From the NCBI GenBank assembly GCA_028715215.1, contig JAQUSF010000004.1, positions 1 to 57,874 of the forward strand: a stretch of DNA of 57,874 bases, read 5' to 3'. Position 1 is the stretch's first letter. Every line of letters begins with the position of its first letter. This stretch comes from Candidatus Zixiibacteriota bacterium. Its GTDB lineage: Bacteria > Zixibacteria > MSB-5A5 > GN15 > FEB-12. This document shows positions 47,334 to 56,028 of this stretch, in pieces. Under the pieces are notes generated by a model. It was not told the origin of the DNA, ran no database searches, and saw nothing but the letters and a program-made list of their open reading frames with translations. The position numbers and the translations under genes are program-made.

Positions 47334-50300
47334 ATGTTCAGGGTATTTTCCGCTCTGGCGGTTTTACTGGTATGGGTCATACCCATAAAAGCCCAGGAAT
47401 CCGATATTGAATGGGTGCGCACATATAACGGTGAGGGCAACGGCAACGATATTGCTTATGCCATCGACCTTGACGATTCCGGTAATATATATATCACCGG
47501 AAGAATATTCCCAGCATCAGCCGCCTGGTTTGATTACGGCACTATAAAATATACACTCGACGGAAACCAGGAATGGGTCAGAACTTACAACGGGCCGGCC
47601 GGAACCGATGACTGGGCTTTAGCGATGACCATATTTTCCCCGGACGCCATTTATGTGACGGGGAAAAGCAACGGGGCACCCAACTATGATTTCGTCACCG
47701 TTAAATACGACGGAACCGGCACGGAACAATGGGTCCGGGGCTTTTCGGGTGCCGGCGGTAACGATGTTGCCTGCGACATCGCCACCGACATTTCCGGGAA
47801 TATCTTTGTCACCGGCTTTGTGTACAGCAATCCGATGGTGTACACCGATTATGCCACCCTGAAATATGACCCGCTGGGCAATCTTATCTGGTCGAGGATA
47901 TTTAACGGACCGGCAAACGGTGATGATTCCGGACGCGCTGTGGCGGTTGATTTGTCCGGCAATGTTTATGTCACCGGCCAGGTTAAATTCAGCAGTACCC
48001 CCTATGCTATTCGTGATTACGGAACGGTAAAATACGACAACAACGGCAACCTGATCTGGTTCAGGAATTACAATGGACCCCCCAATCAGGACGACCATGC
48101 CTGTGACATCACCACCGATAACAGCGGTAATATCTATGTAACCGGTAAAAGTACCGGGGTTTTCCTTGACTATGCCACTATCAAATATGCTTCCGACGCC
48201 AGTGTTTTGTGGGTGCAACGTTACAGCGGCCCCGGCGGCGGTATCGATGTTGCCCGACAGGTGATGGTGGATAACAGCGGTAATGTTTATGTCACCGGTG
48301 TCAGTTTCGGAGGTGAAACCGACTACGATTATGCCACCATAAAATATACTTCGGATGGTGCCTTCGTATGGGTAAACCGGTACAACGGCCCGGCCAACAG
48401 CACCGATGAAGCCAATGCTTTAGCCCTTGACCAGGCGGGGAATATTTACGTCACGGGATTCAGTATCGGCAGCGGCACCGGCCGGGACTGGCTGACAATA
48501 AAATACGACCCGGACGGCAATAAAGTATGGGAACACCGCTATAACGGACCGGGTAACAACGACGATATCGCTTATGACCTTATAATCGACCAGTATAACA
48601 ACGTTTTTGTAACCGGCAGCCGTGATACCACCGGACGAGTCGGTGATTACACCACCATCAAATACTGGCAAAGCACGCCTCCCGGGGCTTTTTCCCTGCT
48701 CGCACCGGCCGAGGGAAGCAACCTCCAGCCACCCATAAACTTCGACTGGGAAGACGCCGTCGATGACAACCCGGATGACACCGTAAGTTACGATTTATTT
48801 GTCAGTACCTCGCCTTCGTTTCACCCGGACTCGCTGGTCATTTTTGACCACCTGTCAGCCAGTGAATACAGCACCGGCTTCCCGGTGGGAACCTATTACT
48901 GGAAAGTCCGGGCTTACGACAACCATAACCTCGAAGCCTGGTCCTCCCAGACCTGGAGTTTTAACCGCATTCCCGATTCCCTGCCCTTCGCGTCACCTGT
49001 CTACTATTCGGTCAGCACCTATCCTTTCGCCCTGTTTAATACCGACTTAGATGGTGACAACGATATCGACATCGCCGTTTCCAACCGTGGCAGCAACTCG
49101 GTTTCGGTGTTGCTTAATAATGGAGACGGTACCTTTCAACCCAAAACCGATTATTCGACCGGCAACAACCCCAGATATGTCTTCTGTGCCGATATTGACA
49201 ACGATGGCGACGCGGACATCATAACCGCTAATGGCTTGAGTAACAATGTTTCAGTCCTGCTGAACAATGGAGACGGCATTTTTACCACAGGAATTCAATA
49301 TGCGGTCGGTACCAATCCCTATGCGGTCTTCTGCACCGACTTTGATAACGACGACTGTATTGATATCGTTTCCGCCAACCTTGACAGTGACAATATTTCC
49401 ATTCTCTTAAATAAAGGGGACGGGACTTTTCAAAACCAGGTCACTTATCCCGTCGGACACAAACCTTTTCATGTTTTCTCAAGCGACCTTGACCACGATG
49501 GCGATATGGACCTGGCGATAGCTAATGCGGAAAGTGATAATGTAACCGTTTACTTTAATGACGGCACCGCGAACTTCACCTATCAAACCGATTATTACTC
49601 CGGCAACAGTTTGCGCCGTTTGTTCTGTGCCGACCTGGATAACGATAACGACCAGGACATGGTCGTGGCCAACGCTCATGGAGATGATGTATCAACCTTT
49701 ATAAATTACGGCAACGGAACGTTCCAGGATGCCGTAACCTATGTTGCCGGCGACGAACCGGTCACGCCGTTTTGCTCTGACCTGGACGGTGACGGAGATT
49801 TCGATTTTGTCTTGACCAACGCTTATAGCCAAAACCTGTACATTTATGATAATTACGGCGACGGTACCTTTGCCAGAACAGGTATTTATCCAAGTAACAC
49901 CAATCCATGTTACTGTTTCTGCTCCGACCTGGACGGGGATGGTGATTTTGACATGGCGGCCGTCAACGAAATCACCCATGATATCTCCATATTCACCAAC
50001 CTGACCAGCAATCCCGCCAATAAACCACCCGATCCCTTCTCGCTTCTGTCGCCCCCCGACGGGTCTTTCATTAAAACCGATATCATGCTTGACTGGCAAA
50101 CGCCCCATGAACCGAACCTTGGCGACCAGCTCAAATATGACCTTTATGTCAGCACTGCCGTGGATTTCAATCCTTCCTTCACTTATGTATACGAAGGCTT
50201 GGTCATCAGTCGTTGCAGCCTCATCCTGAGCAGTGGAACTTATTACTGGAAAGTCCGGGCATATGACAACTGGGGTGCCGAAACCTGGTCGTCCGAATCG

Positions 50301-51176
50301 TGGCGTTTTACTTTCGTTTCCAGTGCCGGTTTAGTCGGGTACTGGAAATTCGAAGAAGGTTCGGGTGCAATTGCCTTTGATTCCAGCGGCCTGGATAATC
50401 ATGGCGCCATCATGGGCGAACCTGTCTGGACCGAGGGCGTTTACGGTCAGGCGTTAAGCCTTGACGGAGAAAACGATTACGTTTCCGTCCCCGACCATTC
50501 CAGCCTGGATATAACCGACACTTTCACCGTGATGGCCTGGGTCTACCCGCGGAGTCTGCCCGGCTTGCCCGCTTTTTATAATGCCTGTTTCGTCGATAAG
50601 GGCACCAATTACTCCCTTCGGACCGGCGAAGACGGTGCCAGGCATTTGCGGCTGCTGTTTAAAGATAACAATACCACCTGCGACGTGGAATCGCCACAGA
50701 GCGTTCTGACATTAAACAAATGGCATCATATCGCCGGCTCATGGGACGGGATGATCTTAACCATTCATGTCGACGGTGAACACATCCTGGGCAGTTTTTA
50801 TCTGATGAACTCACCCGATACCAATGATGACCCGCTCAAAATAGGCGCCGGGACGCCTGTCTCGGAATATTTTGACGGCCTGGTGGATGAAGTAAAAATC
50901 TACAGCCGGGCTCTCGCCTACGAAGAGATTCAAAACGAGTATCTGAGCGGCTGCTGTCTTGGAGCCAGAGGTAACGTGGATTGCTCGGTTGAAGACACCC
51001 CGGATATCTCCGATATTACCCGGCTGATTGACTACCTGTATTTGAGTCATAATCCACTATGCTGCCCGAAGGAAGCTGATGCCGATGGCTCCGGGGGCGA
51101 ACCCGATATCGCCGACATCACTCGTTTAATCGACTTCCTGTACCTGAGCCACTCCCCTCTTTTAATGTGTGATTAA
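47334..51176 (+). CDS. Secreted modular protein: SBBP propeller, FG-GAP repeats, LamG and dockerin-like tail
   Basis: This 1280-residue secreted protein begins with a signal peptide, behind GGAGGA. Residues 22-445 consist of eight repeats beginning near EWVRTYNGxxxxDD, the SBBP-type propeller. An Ig/FN3-like domain (about 450-545) precedes seven FG-GAP/VCBS-type repeats (DLDGDGDFDFVLTN and similar, about 555-895) with calcium-like Asp loops. A second Ig/FN3-like domain (897-995), a LamG-like domain (GYWKFEEGSGAIAFDSSG, about 998-1200) and a duplicated dockerin-like tail (about 1205-1280) follow. All are non-catalytic binding modules, so it is probably a scaffold or adhesin on the cell surface. 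The gene has its own promoter and a hairpin after the stop. Confidence 0.88.
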   Translation: MFRVFSALAVLLVWVIPIKAQESDIEWVRTYNGEGNGNDIAYAIDLDDSGNIYITGRIFPASAAWFDYGTIKYTLDGNQEWVRTYNGPAGTDDWALAMTIFSPDAIYVTGKSNGAPNYDFVTVKYDGTGTEQWVRGFSGAGGNDVACDIATDISGNIFVTGFVYSNPMVYTDYATLKYDPLGNLIWSRIFNGPANGDDSGRAVAVDLSGNVYVTGQVKFSSTPYAIRDYGTVKYDNNGNLIWFRNYNGPPNQDDHACDITTDNSGNIYVTGKSTGVFLDYATIKYASDASVLWVQRYSGPGGGIDVARQVMVDNSGNVYVTGVSFGGETDYDYATIKYTSDGAFVWVNRYNGPANSTDEANALALDQAGNIYVTGFSIGSGTGRDWLTIKYDPDGNKVWEHRYNGPGNNDDIAYDLIIDQYNNVFVTGSRDTTGRVGDYTTIKYWQSTPPGAFSLLAPAEGSNLQPPINFDWEDAVDDNPDDTVSYDLFVSTSPSFHPDSLVIFDHLSASEYSTGFPVGTYYWKVRAYDNHNLEAWSSQTWSFNRIPDSLPFASPVYYSVSTYPFALFNTDLDGDNDIDIAVSNRGSNSVSVLLNNGDGTFQPKTDYSTGNNPRYVFCADIDNDGDADIITANGLSNNVSVLLNNGDGIFTTGIQYAVGTNPYAVFCTDFDNDDCIDIVSANLDSDNISILLNKGDGTFQNQVTYPVGHKPFHVFSSDLDHDGDMDLAIANAESDNVTVYFNDGTANFTYQTDYYSGNSLRRLFCADLDNDNDQDMVVANAHGDDVSTFINYGNGTFQDAVTYVAGDEPVTPFCSDLDGDGDFDFVLTNAYSQNLYIYDNYGDGTFARTGIYPSNTNPCYCFCSDLDGDGDFDMAAVNEITHDISIFTNLTSNPANKPPDPFSLLSPPDGSFIKTDIMLDWQTPHEPNLGDQLKYDLYVSTAVDFNPSFTYVYEGLVISRCSLILSSGTYYWKVRAYDNWGAETWSSESWRFTFVSSAGLVGYWKFEEGSGAIAFDSSGLDNHGAIMGEPVWTEGVYGQALSLDGENDYVSVPDHSSLDITDTFTVMAWVYPRSLPGLPAFYNACFVDKGTNYSLRTGEDGARHLRLLFKDNNTTCDVESPQSVLTLNKWHHIAGSWDGMILTIHVDGEHILGSFYLMNSPDTNDDPLKIGAGTPVSEYFDGLVDEVKIYSRALAYEEIQNEYLSGCCLGARGNVDCSVEDTPDISDITRLIDYLYLSHNPLCCPKEADADGSGGEPDIADITRLIDFLYLSHSPLLMCD

Positions 51177-51192
51177 ATAGTTATGACAGAAT

Positions 51193-51221
51193 GAACCACC
51201 CCGAAGGACCCGGGGTGGTTC
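51193..51221 (+). terminator. Hairpin downstream of the modular protein gene
   Basis: An 11-bp perfect stem (GAACCACCCCG/CGGGGTGGTTC, loop of seven) lies 16 bp after the stop at 51176. There is no T-run after it, so it may act as a weak terminator or as an mRNA 3' stabiliser. Confidence 0.55.
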
Positions 51222-51231
51222 AAGGTTATCC

Positions 51232-51260
51232 TTGACAAATCATTATCGTTGCTTTATACT
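51232..51260 (+). promoter_or_regulatory. Promoter of the GHTSHG protein gene
   Basis: TTGACA at 51232-51237 and TATACT at 51255-51260 have a 17-bp spacer, a near-consensus pair. The leader to the ATG at 51308 is about 40 nt. Confidence 0.82.
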
Positions 51261-51307
51261 TAACAGTAGAAATTCTATTTTATATCATACATCCATGGGA
51301 GTATCCT

Positions 51308-52327
51308 ATGTACAAGCACCGTCACCTCGCACATTTCTTTTTTCCGGTATTCATAATACTTTTACTGAACACCACCATCCGGTCGCAGGCTCTTGTGGCT
51401 GACCATCAGTCTGCAGCCGCCTTCCCGTCAATCCCCCACGAATATATTGAACAGGCCAAGAATAGTTATAAAATCTTCTACGGCCATACTTCCCACGGCA
51501 GCCAGATTGTTACCGGTATGGCTATCCTTCGTGACAGCACCAGCCTTTATGATTATAACAATGGGGCGGGCACCCTGTCATTAACCGAATACGGCGATGA
51601 CCTTGGCCATCAGGGCGATACCTCCTGGGTGCCGATTACCCGCCAGGCTCTTAATCAGTCGGGCGGTTCCATAAATATGGTCATGTGGTCATGGTGCGGC
51701 GGTTGCTCGGACAATACCGAGGCCGGAATCAATATTTATTTAAACGCCTTAAGCGGCCTGGAAGAAGACTATCCCGGTGTCACCTTCATCTACATGACCG
51801 GTCATCTGGACGGCAGCGGAATCGACGGCGACCTCTACCGCAACAACAACCAGATAAGAAACTACTGCCTGGCCAATAATAAAACCCTTTTCGATTTCGC
51901 TGATATTGAAAGCTACGACCCCGACGCTAATTATTACCCTGACGAAACCGACGCCTGTAACTGGTGCTTCGACTGGTGCGCCGTTCACCCGGGATGTTGC
52001 ACCTTCGGTTGTGCTCATTCCCATTGTTTCAACTGTTATCTGAAAGGCCGGGCGTTCTGGTGGCTTTTAGCCCGCCTGGCCGGCTGGGAACCCGATACCA
52101 ACTGCTGTATCGATTATACCGGCAATGTCGATTGTTCTGCCGTCGAGGTTCCGGATATCGCCGACATCACCCGGCTGATTGACTATCTTTATATCAGCCA
52201 TTTCCCGCTGTGCTGTTTGAAAGAAGCGGATGTCGATGTCAGCGGCGGTCAGCCGGATATTTCCGATATCACCCGGCTGATTGACCATCTCTATCTTTCA
52301 CAAAATCCACTACCCGCTTGCCCATAA
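51308..52327 (+). CDS. Secreted cysteine-rich protein with dockerin-like tail, family unknown
   Basis: This 339-residue protein follows GGGAG and has a signal peptide. I do not recognise its main domain (about 25-255). It carries distinctive segments: YGHTSHGSQIVTGM near residue 58, WSWCGGC and FIYMTGHLDGSG. These might fit a hydrolase with a His/Ser/Asp site, of SGNH-like type, but no complete motif could be assigned. About twelve cysteines are clustered near the end of the domain (CNWCFDWC, HPGCCTFGCAHSHCFNC), suggesting disulfides or metal binding. The C-terminal 75 residues are the duplicated dockerin-like tail, with DIADITRLIDYLYIS and DISDITRLIDHLYLS. The function is open. Confidence 0.75.
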   Translation: MYKHRHLAHFFFPVFIILLLNTTIRSQALVADHQSAAAFPSIPHEYIEQAKNSYKIFYGHTSHGSQIVTGMAILRDSTSLYDYNNGAGTLSLTEYGDDLGHQGDTSWVPITRQALNQSGGSINMVMWSWCGGCSDNTEAGINIYLNALSGLEEDYPGVTFIYMTGHLDGSGIDGDLYRNNNQIRNYCLANNKTLFDFADIESYDPDANYYPDETDACNWCFDWCAVHPGCCTFGCAHSHCFNCYLKGRAFWWLLARLAGWEPDTNCCIDYTGNVDCSAVEVPDIADITRLIDYLYISHFPLCCLKEADVDVSGGQPDISDITRLIDHLYLSQNPLPACP

Positions 52328-52345
52328 AATGTTAATTTGAAAAAA

Positions 52346-52372
52346 AACCGCTTATCAAAAAGCGGTTTTTTT
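52346..52372 (+). terminator. Rho-independent terminator
   Basis: The stem AACCGCTT/AAGCGGTT with a six-base loop is followed by seven T on the plus strand. It lies 19 bp after the stop at 52327. Confidence 0.9.
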
Positions 52373-52582
52373 CATGATCTCACTATTACTGAAAGCCCTT
52401 TGACTACATATAAAACAAAATATGTCCGGTATACTGCCCATTATTAATTTCTGATAATTACTTTAAACATTTTTTTTGTCTCTGCGTCAATTAAACAACC
52501 TTCACACATGTAAGATTTCAAGAGTTTATGAGACTTAACTTATAAAGAAAAGGAAATTATTTTTAATAGATATAATAGAAGA

Positions 52583-52766
52583 TTAAGGCACCCTTAAAAA
52601 TACAGGAACAAGGTCGAGAACAACGAAGTACATTAAATCGGTAAAGAAATCGGCCTTGTTCGCCTTTAAAAATGGCCATCCAATGGCCACTTCGCCGGAG
52701 GTAATTCAGTAATTGCCTCAGGGCGCTTATGTTACCAGGCCATCTTTGCTCGCCAGCAAAGGTGGC
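52583..52766 (+). ncRNA. Candidate structured RNA with five tandem hairpins
   Basis: Hairpin 0 is TTAAGG/CCTTAA (52583-52588/52592-52597). Hairpin 1 is an 11-bp stem with one G-U (52607-52617/52650-52660). Hairpin 2 is TGGCCA/TGGCCA (52673-52678/52684-52689). Hairpin 3 is GAGGTAATT/AATTGCCTC with one G-U (52698-52706/52711-52719). Hairpin 4 is a 12-bp stem with one G-U and a CGCC loop (52739-52750/52755-52766). A plus-strand TATAAT lies at 52571-52576, which would put the start near hairpin 0, though no good -35 is seen. No known RNA family was recognised. It could instead be a mobile repeat relic or a leader of the protease gene, and the strand is inferred. Confidence 0.45.
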
Positions 52767-52824
52767 TTATTTATTACCGGGCTTTTCAAAAAATCTTTGT
52801 AAGATTTACATTCTCAAGTAACTC

Positions 52825-52830
52825 TATAAT
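52825..52830 (+). promoter_or_regulatory. -10-like box upstream of the C1A peptidase gene
   Basis: TATAAT lies 38 bp before the ATG at 52869. The -35 position is poor (TTTACA is three bases too close), so this is only a candidate. Confidence 0.4.
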
Positions 52831-52868
52831 AGAACCCTTTTTGAAAACATAAGGAATTGTTGCCAGTT

Positions 52869-54701
52869 ATGTATTCAAATCATAAAAATATTACCGGGAT
52901 AATACCTGGATATTTGTTTTCGCTTATAATCCTGCTGAGCAGTCAGGTTTACAGCCAGCTTTCCAAAGAGGATATCGCTTTACTTCGGGAGCAGGGGCAA
53001 AACGAAGGCTGGACCTTCACAGTGGGAGAGACCCCGGCCACTCAAAGACCCCTGCCGGCTGAAAACAGCCTGCTCTTTCCAAAAATAAAGAAAGCCACCG
53101 CCCTTTTTAAATCCCGGACAGCACCTTCCGAGCTACCCGAAGTATTTGACTGGCGAGCCCTGGATGGCTGTACCCCCATCAAGGACCAGGGCAGTTGCGG
53201 CAGTTGCTGGGCTTTCGGAACGGTCGGTGCCCTGGAAAGTGCCATAAAAATCGTCGCTCATAAAACAATGGACCTTTCGGAACAGTACCTGGTCAGTTGT
53301 AATAGTGATGGTTTCAACTGTATCTATGGCGGGTGGTTTGCTTTTGATTATTTCCAGTGGAAACCCGATTACTGCGGCGGTGTTGGACCTGTGGTCGAAC
53401 GTGACTTTCCCTATACTGCCAACGGCAGACCCTGTAATTGTCCGTATTTCCATGATTACCTGATTGAATCCTGGGGCTACGTGGGCAGTAACGGGCTGGA
53501 TTCGTTTTATATCCCCGGTGTCGATGAAATCAAACAAGCTATTTACGATTACGGCCCGGTGGCGGTCGCGGTTTATGTAAACCGGGCTTTTGCCGCCTAT
53601 ACCGGGGGAGTTTTTAACGCCTGTGAAAACAAACCGCCTAATCATATCGTGGACCTGGTCGGCTGGGATGATAATCTCGGGTACCGGGGTGCCTGGATAC
53701 TAAGAAACTCCTGGAATACCGACTGGGGCGAAGACGGTTATATGTACATTGAATACGGTTGCAGTAAAGTCGGCCTCTCCGCCTGTTTTGTCGATTATAC
53801 GGGATATTCTTTTTATGCTGACACGATGGTCGGCTGGCCGCCCCTGGATGTCAATTTCTATGCCTGGGACAACCACCAGGCCGCGTCATGGGTATGGTCA
53901 TTCGGTGACGGCGACAGCGCCTTCACGCAAACACCCTCGCATACTTACTCTGAAAGCGGGCGATATACCGTCACGTTAACCGCAACCGGTGCGACAGAAA
54001 CCCATGAAATTGTAAGAGAGAACCATATTATTGTCCTCGCGGATTCGCTTATCGCCGGCCAGGCAGGTGGCGGTATGGATTCCCTTATCGAGATCCCGCT
54101 GGTGCTTGCTAACAGTATTCCCCTGTACCGGATAATAATCCCAATTGAATACAGCGGCCCCCTTGATTTGGAATTCCAGGGTTATGACACGACCGGCGGT
54201 CGCCTTGGCGCCGCTGTTAATATCAACCTTCTCCATCATGACACTAATCGGAAATGCCTGACATTGGACATCGATTACCTGAATAAAAACACCCGTCTTG
54301 ATGCCGGTCGCGGAGAAGTACTCAAATTGCAGTTCGTGATAAAAGCCGGCTTGCCCTTTGAAGCCAACATCCTGGAAGTGAACGGTTATGACATGTACCT
54401 GCCGGAATTCACCGGTGATTTAGCCCGATATCAACCCCGGCTTTCCCCCGGAAGCATAAGTCACATAATCTATCAATGCTGTCATGGAACTACCGGTAAC
54501 GTCGATTGTTCGAGCGATGAATTGGTGGATATTGCCGACATCACCCGGCTTATTGATTTCCTTTATACTGACCACAACGAATTGTGCTGCCCGGAGGAAG
54601 CTGATGTCGACACCAGCGGCGGCGAACCGGACATTGCCGATATTACCCTGTTGATAGACTATCTTTATCTAAGTCATAAACCGTTACCGGCTTGCCCATA
54701 G
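52869..54701 (+). CDS. Secreted papain-like (C1A) peptidase with PKD, cohesin-like and dockerin-like domains
   Basis: The protein (610 residues from the ATG at 52869, AAGGA upstream) has a signal peptide. A short propeptide is followed by a C1A domain with the catalytic cysteine in QGSCGSCWAFGT (about 113), the histidine in NHIVDLVGWDD (about 258) and the asparagine in LRNSWNTDWGEDGYMY (about 280). A PKD domain (WVWSFGDGDSAFTQTPSHTY) spans about 318-388. Residues 390-530 form a beta-sandwich (GGGMDSLIEIPLVLANSIP, then LDLEFQGYD) resembling a cohesin-like fold. The last 75 residues are the dockerin-like tail. It is the only clear enzyme of the five-gene array. A TTG at 52857 is in frame but sits too close to the ribosome site. 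Confidence 0.9.
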   Translation: MYSNHKNITGIIPGYLFSLIILLSSQVYSQLSKEDIALLREQGQNEGWTFTVGETPATQRPLPAENSLLFPKIKKATALFKSRTAPSELPEVFDWRALDGCTPIKDQGSCGSCWAFGTVGALESAIKIVAHKTMDLSEQYLVSCNSDGFNCIYGGWFAFDYFQWKPDYCGGVGPVVERDFPYTANGRPCNCPYFHDYLIESWGYVGSNGLDSFYIPGVDEIKQAIYDYGPVAVAVYVNRAFAAYTGGVFNACENKPPNHIVDLVGWDDNLGYRGAWILRNSWNTDWGEDGYMYIEYGCSKVGLSACFVDYTGYSFYADTMVGWPPLDVNFYAWDNHQAASWVWSFGDGDSAFTQTPSHTYSESGRYTVTLTATGATETHEIVRENHIIVLADSLIAGQAGGGMDSLIEIPLVLANSIPLYRIIIPIEYSGPLDLEFQGYDTTGGRLGAAVNINLLHHDTNRKCLTLDIDYLNKNTRLDAGRGEVLKLQFVIKAGLPFEANILEVNGYDMYLPEFTGDLARYQPRLSPGSISHIIYQCCHGTTGNVDCSSDELVDIADITRLIDFLYTDHNELCCPEEADVDTSGGEPDIADITLLIDYLYLSHKPLPACP

Positions 54702-54730
54702 AAGATACTTCCCTCCTGTGCTTCTACATA

Positions 54731-54768
54731 AAACAGGTCGCGGACATCCCCGTCCCGGCCTGTTTTTT
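54731..54768 (+). terminator. Rho-independent terminator
   Basis: The outer stem AAACAGG/CCTGTTT and a partly paired inner stem (GGAC/GTCC) are followed by eight T. It lies 30 bp after the peptidase gene. Confidence 0.8.
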
Positions 54769-54790
54769 TTACCTGTAAAAACTTTAATAA

Positions 54791-54818
54791 TTGACAAATT
54801 GCATATTTTGCGTATATT
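54791..54818 (+). promoter_or_regulatory. Promoter of the 278-residue secreted protein gene
   Basis: TTGACA at 54791-54796 and TATATT at 54813-54818 have a 16-bp spacer. Transcription would start near 54825, so the upstream ATG at 54831 would be leaderless; the ATG at 54882 fits better. Confidence 0.8.
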
Positions 54819-54881
54819 TAATTTTAAAGAATGAGATGTTTATCTTTTAACTTATTACCTGTCTTAAGGAACCATTCCCAT

Positions 54882-55718
54882 ATGAACACAATTCTTTATA
54901 AAATCATATTATTGTCCCTACTCGTGTCAACCTTGACTTGGTTCCCTTCAAACTTAATCAAAGCCGGTACCGATTGCCCGCAAAATACCGTTTTCGGGCA
55001 ACCGCCCCATTATCCGGAAAACCAATCGACGGAAGCCAAGTCTGATGAAGACGGTACCTGGGAACCGGGTATCTTGTACGAAAATTTTTCCGGAGTTTCG
55101 ACTATCACCGGCATCCACTTCTGGGGTTTTAATGCTTATGTCGATTACGGTGTTTTCCCCTGTTTTGAAAATCCGATGACTTTTGAAATCTGTTTTTACA
55201 TTGACAGTCTCAATAGACCGGGCCGACAAGTGGCGGGTTATACTCTCGTCATCGCGGGTGACCCGACCGGTATATTCTATTATAACGATTTTGAGCTGAT
55301 GGAATACGATACCGAATTACCCCTGGTTGCTCTTTCCGACGGCTGGGTGTCGATTATGGCCAAAGGAGGACCTTCCTGCTGGTTTTTCTGGCTTTCCTCG
55401 CGAAGCGGTATGGATAGTATAAGCATAAAATACGGTGTTGGCACCACCTATTACAGTAATGATTTCGCTTTCTGTCTTTTAAGCGAAACATCATGCTGCC
55501 ATGGTTTTACGGGTAATACCGACTGTTCACCCGACGAAGCCCCGGATATATCGGATATCACCCGTCTTATTGACTTTTTATATTTAAGTCATGACCCACT
55601 TTGCTGTTTGGAGGAAGCTGATGTCGACGCCAGCGGCGGCGACCCGGACATATCCGACATAACCCGTTTAATTGATTTTCTCTATCTCTCCCACAATCCC
55701 CTGCCCGATTGCCCGTAA
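54882..55718 (+). CDS. Secreted protein with dockerin-like tail, body unrecognised
   Basis: From the ATG at 54882 (AAGGA 11 bases upstream) the protein has 278 residues with a signal peptide (MNTILYKIILLSLLVSTLTW). The body (about 30-195) is beta-rich, with a few repeated aromatic segments (GIHFWGFNAYVDYGVFPCF, FEICFYIDSL), and looks like a carbohydrate-binding or other jelly-roll fold. No family was recognised. The last 75 residues are the duplicated tail with DISDITRLIDFLYLSHDPL and DISDITRLIDFLYLSHNPL. Cysteine pairs flank each module. It has its own promoter but no clear terminator. Confidence 0.75.
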   Translation: MNTILYKIILLSLLVSTLTWFPSNLIKAGTDCPQNTVFGQPPHYPENQSTEAKSDEDGTWEPGILYENFSGVSTITGIHFWGFNAYVDYGVFPCFENPMTFEICFYIDSLNRPGRQVAGYTLVIAGDPTGIFYYNDFELMEYDTELPLVALSDGWVSIMAKGGPSCWFFWLSSRSGMDSISIKYGVGTTYYSNDFAFCLLSETSCCHGFTGNTDCSPDEAPDISDITRLIDFLYLSHDPLCCLEEADVDASGGDPDISDITRLIDFLYLSHNPLPDCP

Positions 55719-56028
55719 AACGACAATCCGGTGATGCCGTTACAAAATGTGCCCATAAATTCCTTGACAATAAGGACTTAATTTCTTATTATATGGTAGA
55801 GCTTGTTATCTTAGTTGTACAGCACCATAAAAATATTTCAGCCGGAGGTGGTCAAAATACTTTCCTGCGTTGCTTGTTTACCTGTTGTGTTAATCCGCAT
55901 TCGACAACGTATCCTTATGGATATCCAACACACTGGTAAATATGGTTTATAATAAGTCAGTCAGGACTATACAAATCAGTTTTGTAAGTACTTCAATAAA
56001 TAACCGCATAAAACATGGAGGCAGTTTT
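55719..56028 (+). promoter_or_regulatory. Promoter and long leader of the TSP3 protein gene
   Basis: TTGACA at 55764-55769 and TATTAT at 55787-55792 have a 17-bp spacer. The leader to the ATG at 56029 would be about 230 nt. Within it, two alternative short stems share bases: GTTGT (55884-55888)/ACAAC (55904-55908) and GTGTT (55887-55891)/AACAC (55927-55931). The second encloses TATCC/GGATA (55910-55914/55919-55923). A second -10-like TATAAT lies at 55948-55953 without a good -35. Confidence 0.55.

Larger units (their letters stand above)
52328..52868 (+). other. 541-bp intergenic region with terminator and structured stretch
   Basis: It contains the terminator of the upstream gene (52346-52372), an AT-rich segment, a possible non-coding RNA (52583-52766) and a -10-like box before the protease gene (TATAAT, 52825-52830). 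No protein-coding ORF was supported. Confidence 0.6.

Noticed and set aside
48000-49000. Repeated motifs in the 1280-residue gene considered as a tandem DNA repeat
   Set aside because: The DNA of the repeats has diverged; the repetition is at protein level (SBBP units), not a recent DNA duplication.
52673-52689. TGGCCA repeated in tandem as a possible direct repeat or restriction-site pair
   Set aside because: TGGCCA is self-complementary, so the repeat is better explained as the stem of hairpin 2 in the structured stretch.
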